Source of the DNA: Mycolicibacter sinensis
GTDB taxonomy: Bacteria > Actinomycetota > Actinomycetes > Mycobacteriales > Mycobacteriaceae
Assembly: GCF_001667945.1 (NCBI RefSeq)
Contig: NZ_LZJK01000034.1
Location: 28,789 to 92,788 of the forward strand
Direction of reading: 5' to 3'
Length of the DNA: 64,000 bases
Made by a program: the position numbers and the translations under genes. Positions 32,092 to 40,587 of the stretch are shown piece after piece. Numbering within the stretch: position 1 is the first letter of the stretch; each line of letters starts with the position of its first letter. The notes beneath the pieces are model-generated. The model had not been told where the DNA came from, did no database searches, and saw nothing but the letters and a program-made list of their open reading frames with translations.

Positions 32092-32886
32092 ATGACCGTC
32101 TGCTACCGGCACCCCGACCGGCCCACCGCGCTGCGCTGCACCCGATGTGAGCGCTACATCTGCGGCGACTGCATGCGTAGCGCCGCCGTCGGGCAGCACT
32201 GTGTGGACTGTGCCCAGCAGGACGCCGCGCCGCGCCGGTCCCGCCCGCTGGTCCGGGCCGCCTCTGGGACGCCGGTGATCAGCTACGGGCTGATCGCGCT
32301 GAACGTGCTGGCCTTCATCGGGCAGATGTCGTCTCACCAGCTGGACTCCGAGTTGGTGCTCTGGTCACCAGCGGTCGCCGAGGGGCAGCTCTACCGCCTG
32401 CTGACGTCGGCGTTCCTGCACTACGGCCCGATGCATCTGCTGCTGAACATGTGGGCGCTGTATGTGGTCGGCCCGTCGTTGGAGAGCATGCTCGGCCGGA
32501 TACGGTTCAGTGCGCTGTACCTGCTCAGCGCGCTGGGCGGCTCGGTCGCGGTCTATCTGCTGGCGCCGCTGAACACCGCCACCGCCGGCGCCTCGGGCGC
32601 CATCTTCGGCTTGTTCGGCGCGACGTTGATTGTCGGTCGACGGCTGCGGATGGACGTGGGCTGGGTCGCCGCGGTGATCGGAATCAACCTGGTGTTCACC
32701 TTCACCATCCCGCGGATCAGCTGGCAGGGGCATGTCGGCGGGTTGCTCACCGGGTTGGTGGTCGCGCTGGCCTACGTGTATCCCCCGCAGCAGAGCCGGA
32801 CTCGCATCCAGGCTTGGGCCAGTCTTGCGCTGCTGGCGCTGTTCGTTGCGCTGATCTGGTGGCGCACTGCCGAATTGGTCGCCTGA
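32092..32886 (+). CDS. Rhomboid-family intramembrane serine protease (Rv0110-like)
   Basis: This is a 264-residue protein. The N-terminus has a B-box-like zinc-binding region with Cys/His pairs (CYRHPDRPTALRCTRCERYICGDC...HCVDC). Six membrane helices follow. The catalytic Ser168 is in AGASGAIFG, the catalytic His214 is in WQGHVGG, and HLLLNMWALY carries the oxyanion Asn. It cleaves transmembrane proteins within the bilayer. Gene order with the downstream acyltransferase matches Rv0110-Rv0111 from memory. The start is ATG 32092. Confidence 0.92.
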   Translation: MTVCYRHPDRPTALRCTRCERYICGDCMRSAAVGQHCVDCAQQDAAPRRSRPLVRAASGTPVISYGLIALNVLAFIGQMSSHQLDSELVLWSPAVAEGQLYRLLTSAFLHYGPMHLLLNMWALYVVGPSLESMLGRIRFSALYLLSALGGSVAVYLLAPLNTATAGASGAIFGLFGATLIVGRRLRMDVGWVAAVIGINLVFTFTIPRISWQGHVGGLLTGLVVALAYVYPPQQSRTRIQAWASLALLALFVALIWWRTAELVA

Positions 32887-32990
32887 CCTCAAGCGTGTCC
32901 TCCCGGTAGGACGCCTGCTTGCCCCCTAAGCTTTCGGTGGTCCACCAGCGAGAGGATCGACCAATCGGCGCCAACGGCGACCAGGATGAG

Positions 32991-35090
32991 ATGAGTCGAC
33001 CGGTCGGGAACCGGACTCGCCGGGCCACCACGATGCGCACCTCGGGCAAATCCCGCTGGGTTGCGCCGGCCCCGCGTGCCGCCCGGTTGACCACTGCACG
33101 CGCCGCGGACCGGATTCGGCGGGAGCGGCGACGGCCGGGCATTCACGCCCTCGACGGCCTGCGCGCGGTAGCCGTCGCGTTGGTGCTGGCCGATCACGGT
33201 GGCGTCCCCGGGGTGTCGGGTGGATTCATCGGCGTGGATCTGTTCTTCGTGCTGAGCGGATTCCTGATCACCTCGCTGCTGGTCGACGAGCTGCACCGGA
33301 CCGGGCGAATCGACCTCAGAGGATTCTGGATCCGGCGCGGCCGACGGCTGCTGCCCGCCCTGGTGCTGATGGTGCTGACCGTCGCGATCGCCCACGAGCT
33401 GCTGCCGTCGGACGCGGTGGTGGGGCTACGAGAGGACGCGGTCGCGGCGTTTTTCTGGGTGGCCAACTGGCGATTCGTCGCCCAGCACACCGACTACTTC
33501 ACCGAGGCGGGCACGCCGTCACCGCTGCAGCACACCTGGTCGCTGGGTGTCGAGGAGCAGTACTACTTCCTCTGGCCGCTGCTGCTCATCGCCGTTGCCC
33601 TGCTGTTGGCGTTTCGGGCCCGGCGCCACGGCCGCCTGGCCACCGTCGGCGGGGTGCGCCTGACGGTCTTTCTGCTGGCCAGCGCCGGCGCGGCAGTGTC
33701 GGCGACAGCGGCCGAGGTGCTGGCCTCTGACGCCACCCGCGACCGCGTCTACTTCGGCACCGACACCCGGGCGCAAGCGCTGCTGATCGGCGCCGCGGCC
33801 GCGGCGCTGCTGGTGGCGGACTGGCCCGCGCTGACGGCCGGCTGGTCGGTGGTCCGCACCCGCCGGGGCCGCTGGGTCGCCCGGCTGTTGCCGCTGGCCG
33901 GGCTGGCCGTGCTGGCGGTGGCCGCACACCGCGCCACCGGTAGCGCCGCGGAGTTCCAGGGCGGTCTGCTGACCACCGTCGCCGTCGCCGCGATCGCGGT
34001 GATCGCGCCGGTCGCGCTGCACCAGAGCGGGCTGGTGGCCCGCGCGTTGGCCTGGGCTCCGCTGGTCTGGCTGGGGACCATCTCCTACGGCGTGTACCTG
34101 TGGCACTGGCCGGTCTTTTTGGTGCTCACCGGCGAGCGCACCGGATGGTCGGGATGGACGCTGTTCGCCGCGCGGTGCGCCGTCACCTTGGTGGTGGCCG
34201 GGGTGTCCTGGTGGGCCATCGAGGAGCCGATCCGCCGCTGGCGGCCGGCGCAGGTCTCCCTGCTGCCGCTGGGTGCGGCGGTGAGCGCCACCGCGGTGGC
34301 GGTCACGGTGTTCGTGGTTCCGGTCGTCGAGCGGCCCACCGCCGAGACCGGCGTGATTCCCGACGTGGCCGCGGCCGCGGCGGTGTCCCCGTCGCCGCCG
34401 AGCCGCCAGCGTCCGGCGCCGGTGCGCCATGACCCCAACCGGCCGCGCACCGTTTCGGTGTTCGGTGACTCGATCGGGTGGACCGTGATGCACTATCTGC
34501 CGCCCACCCCCGGCTACCACTTCATTGACCACACCGTCGTCGGTTGCAGCATCGTGCGGGCCGGGCCCTACCGCTGGGCCGGCAAGACCATCGATCAGGG
34601 GTCCGAGTGCGACGGGTGGCCGGCGCGGTGGGCGCGGCAGGTCAAGGCCGACCAGCCCGACGTGGTGCTGCTGTTCGCCGGCCGCTGGGAGACCGTGGAC
34701 CGCGTCAACGAGGGCCAGTGGACCCACATCGGTGACCCGACGTTTGACGCCTACCTGACCGCGGAGCTGCGGCACGCCCTCGACGTGCTGGAGTCCGCCG
34801 GCAGCCGCGTTGTGGTGACGACGGTGCCCTACAGCCGCTATGGCGAGCGGCCCGACGGCAGCCTGTGGCCGGAGGACGATCCGAAACGCGTCGACCGCTG
34901 GAACGCCCTGCTGCGCCGAGTGGTCGCCGGGCGTGAGGCCGTGACGGTGATGGATCTGAACAAGAAGCTGGGGCCGAACGGCACCTACACCGCGAAAATC
35001 GACGGGATCAAGGTGCGCAGCGACGGCATTCACCTCACGCCCGAAGGGGTGAAGTGGCTGCTGCCGTGGCTGGAGGAATCGATCAGCTGA
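32991..35090 (+). CDS. Membrane acyltransferase with C-terminal SGNH-type domain (Rv0111-like)
   Basis: This is a 699-residue integral membrane protein of the acyltransferase-3/OafA group. GIHALDGLRAVAVALVLADHGG starts the membrane domain, GVDLFFVLSGFLIT is the core motif, and about ten helices follow to near residue 450. A Pro-rich linker and an SGNH-like domain follow: VFGDSIGW (catalytic Ser) and DGIHLTPEGVKWL (Asp-His). Such proteins O-acylate sugars or lipids of the envelope. The ATG at 32991 has an AGGA site nearby; in-frame TTG 32919 and ATG 33033 are alternatives. Confidence 0.9.
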   Translation: MSRPVGNRTRRATTMRTSGKSRWVAPAPRAARLTTARAADRIRRERRRPGIHALDGLRAVAVALVLADHGGVPGVSGGFIGVDLFFVLSGFLITSLLVDELHRTGRIDLRGFWIRRGRRLLPALVLMVLTVAIAHELLPSDAVVGLREDAVAAFFWVANWRFVAQHTDYFTEAGTPSPLQHTWSLGVEEQYYFLWPLLLIAVALLLAFRARRHGRLATVGGVRLTVFLLASAGAAVSATAAEVLASDATRDRVYFGTDTRAQALLIGAAAAALLVADWPALTAGWSVVRTRRGRWVARLLPLAGLAVLAVAAHRATGSAAEFQGGLLTTVAVAAIAVIAPVALHQSGLVARALAWAPLVWLGTISYGVYLWHWPVFLVLTGERTGWSGWTLFAARCAVTLVVAGVSWWAIEEPIRRWRPAQVSLLPLGAAVSATAVAVTVFVVPVVERPTAETGVIPDVAAAAAVSPSPPSRQRPAPVRHDPNRPRTVSVFGDSIGWTVMHYLPPTPGYHFIDHTVVGCSIVRAGPYRWAGKTIDQGSECDGWPARWARQVKADQPDVVLLFAGRWETVDRVNEGQWTHIGDPTFDAYLTAELRHALDVLESAGSRVVVTTVPYSRYGERPDGSLWPEDDPKRVDRWNALLRRVVAGREAVTVMDLNKKLGPNGTYTAKIDGIKVRSDGIHLTPEGVKWLLPWLEESIS

Positions 35091-35157
35091 TGTGGCCGAG
35101 CACCGGCTCTGACCTGCATTGAGTGCAACGTCACAGCGGTCTCGAGGTGCCGGAATA

Positions 35158-35185
35158 AAATTAGTTTTGCTAACGTAGTTTTTAT
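35158..35185. promoter_or_regulatory. AT-rich repeat region upstream of car
   Basis: TAGTTTT occurs twice (35162-35168 and 35176-35182), and TTAG at 35161-35164 is mirrored by CTAA at 35170-35173. This short AT-rich patch in the acyltransferase/car gap is probably a promoter or regulator site for car. No clear -35/-10 pair can be fixed. Confidence 0.35.
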
Positions 35186-35247
35186 CGGCGCAGCGTCGCG
35201 CCCCTTCAAAAAACACTTCTGCGAGATATCCCTTTAGAGGTTGCGTT

Positions 35248-38200
35248 ATGACGACTACTACCCCCTTTGCCAACGACCAGCAGTCCCGCCGCGTCGCCGA
35301 GCTGGCCGCCGCCGACCCCCAATTCGCCGCCGCCCAACCCGACCCAGCCGTCGCCGACGCCGCCGCGCAGCCCGGACTGGCCCTGCCGCAGCTCGTGCAG
35401 ACCGTGCTGGCCGGCTACGCCGAGCGGCCCGCGCTGGGCCAGCGCGCCGTCGACTTCGTCGCCGACCCGGCGACCGGCCGCACCGTCGCACAGTTGCAGC
35501 CCCACTTCGACACCATCACCTACGGTGAGCTGGCCGACCGGATCGGCGCCCTGGCCGCCGCCCTGGTCGCCGCCGCGGTCCGGCCCGGAGATCGTGTCGC
35601 GGTGCTGGGCTTCACCAGCGTCGACTACACCGTTATCGACGTGGCGCTGGGCCAGATCGGTGCCGTCTCGGTGCCGTTGCAGACCTCCGCGTCAGTCAGC
35701 ACCTTGACCCCGATCGTGGCCGAGACCCAACCGCGCATCATCGCCGCCAGCGTCGACTCGCTGGCCGACGCGGTTGAGCTGGTGCGATCCGGCCCCGCCC
35801 CGACCCGCCTGGTGGTCTTCGACTACCACGAGCAGGTCGATGACCACCGGGAAGCACTGGCCGACGCCCGTGCGCAGCTGGCCGGCGTCGAGGTCGTCGT
35901 CGAGCCGCTGGCCGAGATGCTCAGCCGTGGCCGGGCCTTGTCGCCGGCAAACCTCCCGGCCCCCGACCCCGGTGCGGACCGCGACCCGCTGGCCCTGCTG
36001 GTCTACACCTCCGGCAGCACCGGCGCCCCCAAAGGCGCGATGTACCCACAAAGCAATGTGGCGCGGATGTGGGTGCGGTCGGCCAAGAACTGGTTCGGCC
36101 CGAGTGCCGCGTCGATCACGCTGAACTTTATGCCGATGAGCCACATCATGGGCCGCGGCATCCTCTATGGCACCCTCGGCAACGGCGGTACCGCCTACTT
36201 CAGCGCCCGCAGTGACCTCTCCACCTTCCTCGAGGACCTCGCGCTGGTGCGGCCCACCGAGATGAACTTCGTGCCCCGCATCTGGGAGATGCTCTACCAG
36301 CACTTCCAGAGTGAAGTGGACGGCGCTGCAGGCGACCCGGCCGCCGAGGCGCAGGTGCTGGACCGGATGCGCCGCGAGCTGCTCGGCGGCCGCTGCATCT
36401 TCGCGATGACCGGCTCCGCGCCGATCTCCGAGGACTTGCGTTCCTGGGTTTCCGAACTCACCCAACAGCACGTGCTGAACGGCTACGGATCCACCGAAGC
36501 CGGCATGGTGCTTTTCGACGGTGTGGTGCAGCGGCCCCCGGTGCTCGACTACAAGCTGGTCGACGTACCCGACCTGGGCTACTTCTCCACCGACACGCCG
36601 CACCCGCGCGGTGAACTGCTGCTCAAGAGCGAGAACCTGTTCCCCGGTTACTACAAGCGCCCGGAGATCACCGCCGAGGTGTTCGACGCCGACGGTTACT
36701 ACCGCACCGGTGATGTCGTCGCCGAGGTCGGACCCGACCAGCTGGTCTACGTCGACCGGCGCAACAACGTGCTCAAGCTGGCCCAGGGCGAGTTCGTCAC
36801 GCTGGCGAAGCTGGAGGCGGAGTTCGGCAACAGTCCGCTGGTGCGCCAGATCTACGTCTACGGCAACAGCGCCCAGCCCTACCTGCTGGCTGTGGTCGTG
36901 CCGACCGAGGACGCGGTGACGCGCTTCCCGGATTCCGCCGGGCTCAAGACGGCGATCGCCGACTCCCTGCAGCAGGTGGCTCGCGACGCCGACCTGCAGT
37001 CCTACGAGGTGCCGCGCGACTTCATCGTCGAGACCGAACCGTTCACGCTGGAGAACGGACTGCTCACCGGCATCCGCAAGCTGGCGTGGCCAAAGTTGAA
37101 GGCGCACTACGGTGATCGCCTCGAGCGGCTCTACGCCGAGCTGGCCGAGGGACAGGCCAACGAGCTGAGCGAACTGCGGGCGCATGGAGCGGACCGCCCC
37201 GCGCTGGAGACCGTCAGCCGGGCCGCCGCCGCGCTGCTGGGCGCCTCGGCTGCCGACCTGGCGCCCGACGCCCACTTCACCGATCTGGGCGGGGACTCGC
37301 TGTCCGCGCTGACCTTCGGCAACCTGCTGCGCGATATCTTCGACGTCGACGTGCCCGTCGGTGTGATCGTCAGCCCGGCAAGCGATCTGGCGTCACTCGC
37401 CGTCTACATCGAGGAGCAGCGGCGCGGAGCCCAAGCCGGGTCCAGGCAGCCCAGCTTCGCCTCGGTGCACGGTCGGGATGCCGTCGAGGTGGCTGCCGCC
37501 GACCTGACGTTGGACAAGTTCCTCGACGAGGCCACCCTGGCGGCGGCACCTTCATTGCCCGGTCCGTCCGAGCAGGTGAGCACCGTGCTGCTGACCGGCG
37601 CGACCGGCTTCCTCGGCCGCTACCTGGCCCTTGAGTGGCTCGAGCGGCTGGCGCCGGTGGACGGCAAGCTCATCTGCCTGGTGCGGGCGCGCTCCGACGC
37701 CGATGCCCGCCGCCGCCTCGACGCTGTTTTCGACAGCGGGGACGCGAAGCTGCTGGCCCGCTACAGCGAGCTGGCGGCCAAGCACCTGGAAGTCATCGCC
37801 GGCGACAAGGGCGAGGCGAATCTCGGCTTGGAGCAAGAGGTTTGGCAGCGGCTCGCCGATACCGTCGACGTGATTGTCGACCCGGCGGCCCTGGTCAACC
37901 ACGTGTTGCCCTACAGCGAGCTGTTCGGCCCCAACGCCGTCGGCACCGCCGAGCTGATCCGGGTCGCGCTGACCAGCAAGATCAAGCCGTTCACCTACTT
38001 CTCCACCATCGGTGTCGGTGACCAGATCCCGCTGGGCAAGTTCACCGAGGACGCCGACGTGCGGGTGATGAGCCCGGTGCGGGCGATCAACGACGGTTAC
38101 GCCAATGGCTACGGCAACAGCAAGTGGGCCGGCGAGGTGCTACTGCGCGAGGCCCACGACCTGTGCGGCCTGCCGGTAGCGGTGTTCCGCTGCGACATGA

Positions 38201-38769
38201 TCCTGGCCGACACCAGCTACGCCGGCCAGCTCAACCTGCCGGACATGTTCACCCGGATGATGTTCAGCCTGGTCGCCTCCGGTGTCGCCCCCGGTTCGTT
38301 TTACGAACTGGACGCCGACGGCAACCGTCAGCGCGCCCACTACGACGGGCTGCCGGTGGAGTTCATCGCCGAGGCGTCCACCACCTTGGGTGCCGGCGCC
38401 GGTGACGGGTTTGCCACGTACCACGTGATGAACCCGTACGACGACGGCCTGGGCATGGACGAGTTCGTGGACTGGCTGATCGAGGCCGGCTACCCGATTC
38501 GGCGGATCGACGATTACGGCGACTGGCTGCAGCGGTTCGAGACCACCCTGCGCGCATTGCCGGAGCGGCAGCGCCAGGCGTCCCTGCTACCGCTGCTGCA
38601 CAACTACCAGAAGCCGCAGCCGCCGATCTGCGGGTCGATCGCACCGACCGATCGCTTCCGGGCAGCGGTGCAGGAAGCCAGGATCGGTGCGGCTAACGAC
38701 ATCCCGCACGTCACGCCGGCGGTGATCGTCAAGTACATCACCGACCTGCAGCTGCTCGGGTTGCTGTGA
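35248..38769 (+). CDS. car: Carboxylic acid reductase (Car)
   Basis: This is a 1173-residue enzyme that reduces carboxylic acids to aldehydes with ATP and NADPH. It has three parts. The adenylation domain has [14 protein letters not shown] at about residues 252-265 and GYGSTE. The phosphopantetheine carrier has LGGDSLSA with the attachment Ser684. The reductase domain has GATGFLGR near 784 and the SDR-type Tyr955-Lys959. The length and order are those of mycobacterial and Nocardia CARs (FadD9 in M. tuberculosis). It needs a 4'-phosphopantetheinyl transferase encoded elsewhere. It lies between the Rv0111-like and ldtA-like genes, unlike its place in M. tuberculosis. Confidence 0.96.
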   Translation: MTTTTPFANDQQSRRVAELAAADPQFAAAQPDPAVADAAAQPGLALPQLVQTVLAGYAERPALGQRAVDFVADPATGRTVAQLQPHFDTITYGELADRIGALAAALVAAAVRPGDRVAVLGFTSVDYTVIDVALGQIGAVSVPLQTSASVSTLTPIVAETQPRIIAASVDSLADAVELVRSGPAPTRLVVFDYHEQVDDHREALADARAQLAGVEVVVEPLAEMLSRGRALSPANLPAPDPGADRDPLALLVYTSGSTGAPKGAMYPQSNVARMWVRSAKNWFGPSAASITLNFMPMSHIMGRGILYGTLGNGGTAYFSARSDLSTFLEDLALVRPTEMNFVPRIWEMLYQHFQSEVDGAAGDPAAEAQVLDRMRRELLGGRCIFAMTGSAPISEDLRSWVSELTQQHVLNGYGSTEAGMVLFDGVVQRPPVLDYKLVDVPDLGYFSTDTPHPRGELLLKSENLFPGYYKRPEITAEVFDADGYYRTGDVVAEVGPDQLVYVDRRNNVLKLAQGEFVTLAKLEAEFGNSPLVRQIYVYGNSAQPYLLAVVVPTEDAVTRFPDSAGLKTAIADSLQQVARDADLQSYEVPRDFIVETEPFTLENGLLTGIRKLAWPKLKAHYGDRLERLYAELAEGQANELSELRAHGADRPALETVSRAAAALLGASAADLAPDAHFTDLGGDSLSALTFGNLLRDIFDVDVPVGVIVSPASDLASLAVYIEEQRRGAQAGSRQPSFASVHGRDAVEVAAADLTLDKFLDEATLAAAPSLPGPSEQVSTVLLTGATGFLGRYLALEWLERLAPVDGKLICLVRARSDADARRRLDAVFDSGDAKLLARYSELAAKHLEVIAGDKGEANLGLEQEVWQRLADTVDVIVDPAALVNHVLPYSELFGPNAVGTAELIRVALTSKIKPFTYFSTIGVGDQIPLGKFTEDADVRVMSPVRAINDGYANGYGNSKWAGEVLLREAHDLCGLPVAVFRCDMILADTSYAGQLNLPDMFTRMMFSLVASGVAPGSFYELDADGNRQRAHYDGLPVEFIAEASTTLGAGAGDGFATYHVMNPYDDGLGMDEFVDWLIEAGYPIRRIDDYGDWLQRFETTLRALPERQRQASLLPLLHNYQKPQPPICGSIAPTDRFRAAVQEARIGAANDIPHVTPAVIVKYITDLQLLGLL

Positions 38770-38788
38770 CCTAACCCCGGCGAGCAGC

Positions 38789-38830
38789 CGCGAAAGCTCC
38801 CTGACGGAACCCCCGCAGGGGGCTTTCGCG
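38789..38830 (+). terminator. Hairpin terminator after car
   Basis: CGCGAAAGC (38789-38797) pairs perfectly with GCTTTCGCG (38822-38830), and inside it a CCCCCGCAGGGGG stem is nested. The hairpin begins 19 bases after the car stop. There is no T-run, as is usual here. The gap from here to 39080 otherwise holds only short ORFs. Confidence 0.7.
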
Positions 38831-38892
38831 ACTGCGCGCGCTTAAAGGCTTCTGCGCGTTTGCGTTTGACGGCCCCGGATTTCGATGCCACG

Positions 38893-38949
38893 ATGGACGG
38901 CAACGACATCCCCGTGTGTCTCGGCCGGAAGGAGGTGAGGGCGAAGTGA
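38893..38949 (+). CDS. Very short ORF (18 codons), possible leader
   Basis: This is an 18-residue ORF (MDGNDIPVCLGRKEVRAK) whose TGA stop overlaps the GTG start of the next short ORF as GTGA. The perfect ribosome site of that next ORF lies within it. It has no strong ribosome site of its own. The overlap suggests a coupled leader peptide, but the ORF is too short to prove by sequence. Confidence 0.35.
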   Translation: MDGNDIPVCLGRKEVRAK

Positions 38950-39023
38950 GTCCCAGTGACGGTCCGTATCCGTGTTCAACCCGTCTGTCCCTCACCGGCC
39001 CCGGCGTCTCCGCCGCGGCCTGA
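38946..39023 (+). CDS. Short ORF (25 codons) with a perfect ribosome-binding site
   Basis: The GTG start at 38946 is preceded by AAGGAGGTGA (38929-38938), a full 10-base match to the 16S rRNA 3' end with ideal spacing. The product would be 25 residues (MSPSDGPYPCSTRLSLTGPG...), containing one Cys. Such a strong site in front of so short an ORF is unusual and suggests a real translated peptide. The function is unknown. A further small gene starts 58 bases downstream. Confidence 0.45.
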   Translation: MSPSDGPYPCSTRLSLTGPGVSAAA

Positions 39024-39080
39024 ACCGCGAATTCCGCCGACCCGGAAGGGTTGTGTCGGGCGTCCCGGCAGGAGAAAATC

Positions 39081-39257
39081 ATGGCCTTCGTTGTCACCCA
39101 CCGTATTTCGACGATCCACGGGTCGGCGGTCCGCCAGGCGAGCCGCCGCGTGGTCGGCCGGCTGCGCCACCTGGGCGCGCCGCTGGAGATGAGCCCGCAG
39201 CAGCGCACCGAGCGCTACGTGGCGCACATGCCGACGGCCGTACTGGGCGCCTGCTGA
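39081..39257 (+). CDS. Small basic protein of unknown function
   Basis: This is a 58-residue, Arg-rich protein starting MAFVVTHRISTIHG and ending YVAHMPTAVLGAC. ATG 39081 follows a GGAG site at 39071-39074. It has no membrane helix and no recognised domain. It comes after two shorter ORFs on the same strand and converges with the ldtA-like gene, whose stop is 10 bases away. It may be the product of the same short transcript as the two leaders. Confidence 0.6.
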   Translation: MAFVVTHRISTIHGSAVRQASRRVVGRLRHLGAPLEMSPQQRTERYVAHMPTAVLGAC

Positions 39258-39267
39258 GTGCCGCGCT

Positions 39268-40047
39268 CTAGGCCTGCACCACGATCGGGTCGCCCAGGTG
39301 CACGGTGTCGAAGTACCACGCTGCGTTGTCCGGGCTGAGGTTGATGCAGCCGTGGCTGACGTTCGAGTAGCCCTGCGAGTCCACCGACCAGGGCGCCGAG
39401 TGCACATACACCCCGCTCCACGTCACCCGAACCGCGTACTCGCCGTTGAGCAGGTAACCCTCGGGGTCGTTGAGCGGAATGCCGATGGTGCGCGAATCGA
39501 ACTTGATCTTGCGCTCCTTCGACAACGCGGTGAACGAACCGATCGGGGTGGGGCGCTTGGGCTTACCCATCGACGCCGGCATCACCCGTAGGGTCTCGCC
39601 GTTGACGCTGACGGTGAAGGTGTGGTCGGAGATATCGGCGACTCCCAGCACAGCGTCACCGGTCTCGAAACCCGTCGACATGCCGTGGGCGTCGATGCTG
39701 ATCTTGCTGTGCGGTGACCAGTAGCCATCGGGAACCCAGTGCACGACGTCGTCGCCGACCCACTCGAAGTGCCCGGCGGATGTCCCCGACACCGGTTTCC
39801 CGGACGCCGCGATGTGGATGCCACGCTCGGCGCCGGCCCGGTCACCGACCGGCCCGGCGAACCGCACGATCACCGGATAGGCCACCCCTACCACCGAACC
39901 GTCGGCCGGCTCGATCGCCGCGACAGCGAAGCCCGGCGCCGGCGATGTCTGCGCCGCCTGGCTGACGCCGGTGGACGCTCCCATCACCAGGGCCACCGAC
40001 CCGGCCATCGCCAAAAACCCCCGCCACACCTTGTGCATGGTCTCCAT
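39268..40047 (-). CDS. ldtA: L,D-transpeptidase (LdtMt1/LdtA-like)
   Basis: This is a 259-residue exported enzyme that makes 3-3 cross-links in peptidoglycan. It has a signal peptide at about residues 1-32 (VALVMGASTGVSQAA), an Ig-like domain (ADGSVVGVAYPVIVRF...GHFEWV), then the YkuD catalytic domain with SHGCINLSPDNAAW, nucleophile Cys234 and the VYVHSAPWS His block. It closely follows the M. tuberculosis Rv0116c pattern in sequence and neighbourhood. An ATG at 40038, three codons in, is an alternative start. It is the carbapenem-sensitive type of transpeptidase. Confidence 0.93.
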   Translation of the reverse strand: METMHKVWRGFLAMAGSVALVMGASTGVSQAAQTSPAPGFAVAAIEPADGSVVGVAYPVIVRFAGPVGDRAGAERGIHIAASGKPVSGTSAGHFEWVGDDVVHWVPDGYWSPHSKISIDAHGMSTGFETGDAVLGVADISDHTFTVSVNGETLRVMPASMGKPKRPTPIGSFTALSKERKIKFDSRTIGIPLNDPEGYLLNGEYAVRVTWSGVYVHSAPWSVDSQGYSNVSHGCINLSPDNAAWYFDTVHLGDPIVVQA

Positions 40048-40076
40048 TGTGCCAAGCGCAAGGGTGCGGCGCAGAT

Positions 40077-40559
40077 CTAGCGATTCTCCGCCGGCGCCAG
40101 CAGGCTGCCCCAGGCCGCCTTGGTCCCGGATTCGCCGATGGTGTGGATTGCGAACATCGACGCTCCGGCCAAGGCGATCACCACCGCGACGATGCCCACC
40201 CGCACCGCCGGCGCCACCCTGCCGCCGCGGGACACCGCCACGTGCAGGCCGGCCAGCAGTGCCGCCGCAGCGGTCAGGCCCAGCGCCATATAGAGGCCGT
40301 ATTCGCCGGCAGCCATATGCCGGTCGAGGTCAGGCGATCCGCCGACCTTGCCGGTGTCGGCCAGCCATTCGCCGGCGGTGACCGTCGCCGGGGTGACGAG
40401 CAGCGTCAGGCCGGCCAGTGTGGCCACCAGCCAGACCAGCCGCCGGCGGGCTGCCGGCCACACCGCACACACGATGAGCAGGATCGCGGTCAGCGGCACC
40501 AGCACCACCACGAAGTGCAGCAGCAGGACGTGGGCGGGCAGCCCGGCGATTGTCGACAT
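40077..40559 (-). CDS. DUF2231-like four-helix membrane protein
   Basis: This is a 160-residue protein with four hydrophobic helices (about residues 8-28, 38-58, 88-108 and 118-140). It has an LPAHVLLLHFVVVLVPL start like DUF2231 proteins, including His in the first helix and H80 (DRHMAAGEYG), which are possible heme or metal ligands in this family. The function is unknown. It lies 28 bases after fusA2 on the same strand and could be co-transcribed with it. Confidence 0.82.
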   Translation of the reverse strand: MSTIAGLPAHVLLLHFVVVLVPLTAILLIVCAVWPAARRRLVWLVATLAGLTLLVTPATVTAGEWLADTGKVGGSPDLDRHMAAGEYGLYMALGLTAAAALLAGLHVAVSRGGRVAPAVRVGIVAVVIALAGASMFAIHTIGESGTKAAWGSLLAPAENR

Positions 40560-40587
40560 CGATGCCCTTTCGTTTTCCAGCGCGGGG

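Noticed and set aside
32041..32093. ATG at 32093 as the methyltransferase start
   Set aside because: It would overlap the divergent rhomboid start codon; GTG 32051 gives a compact N-terminus.
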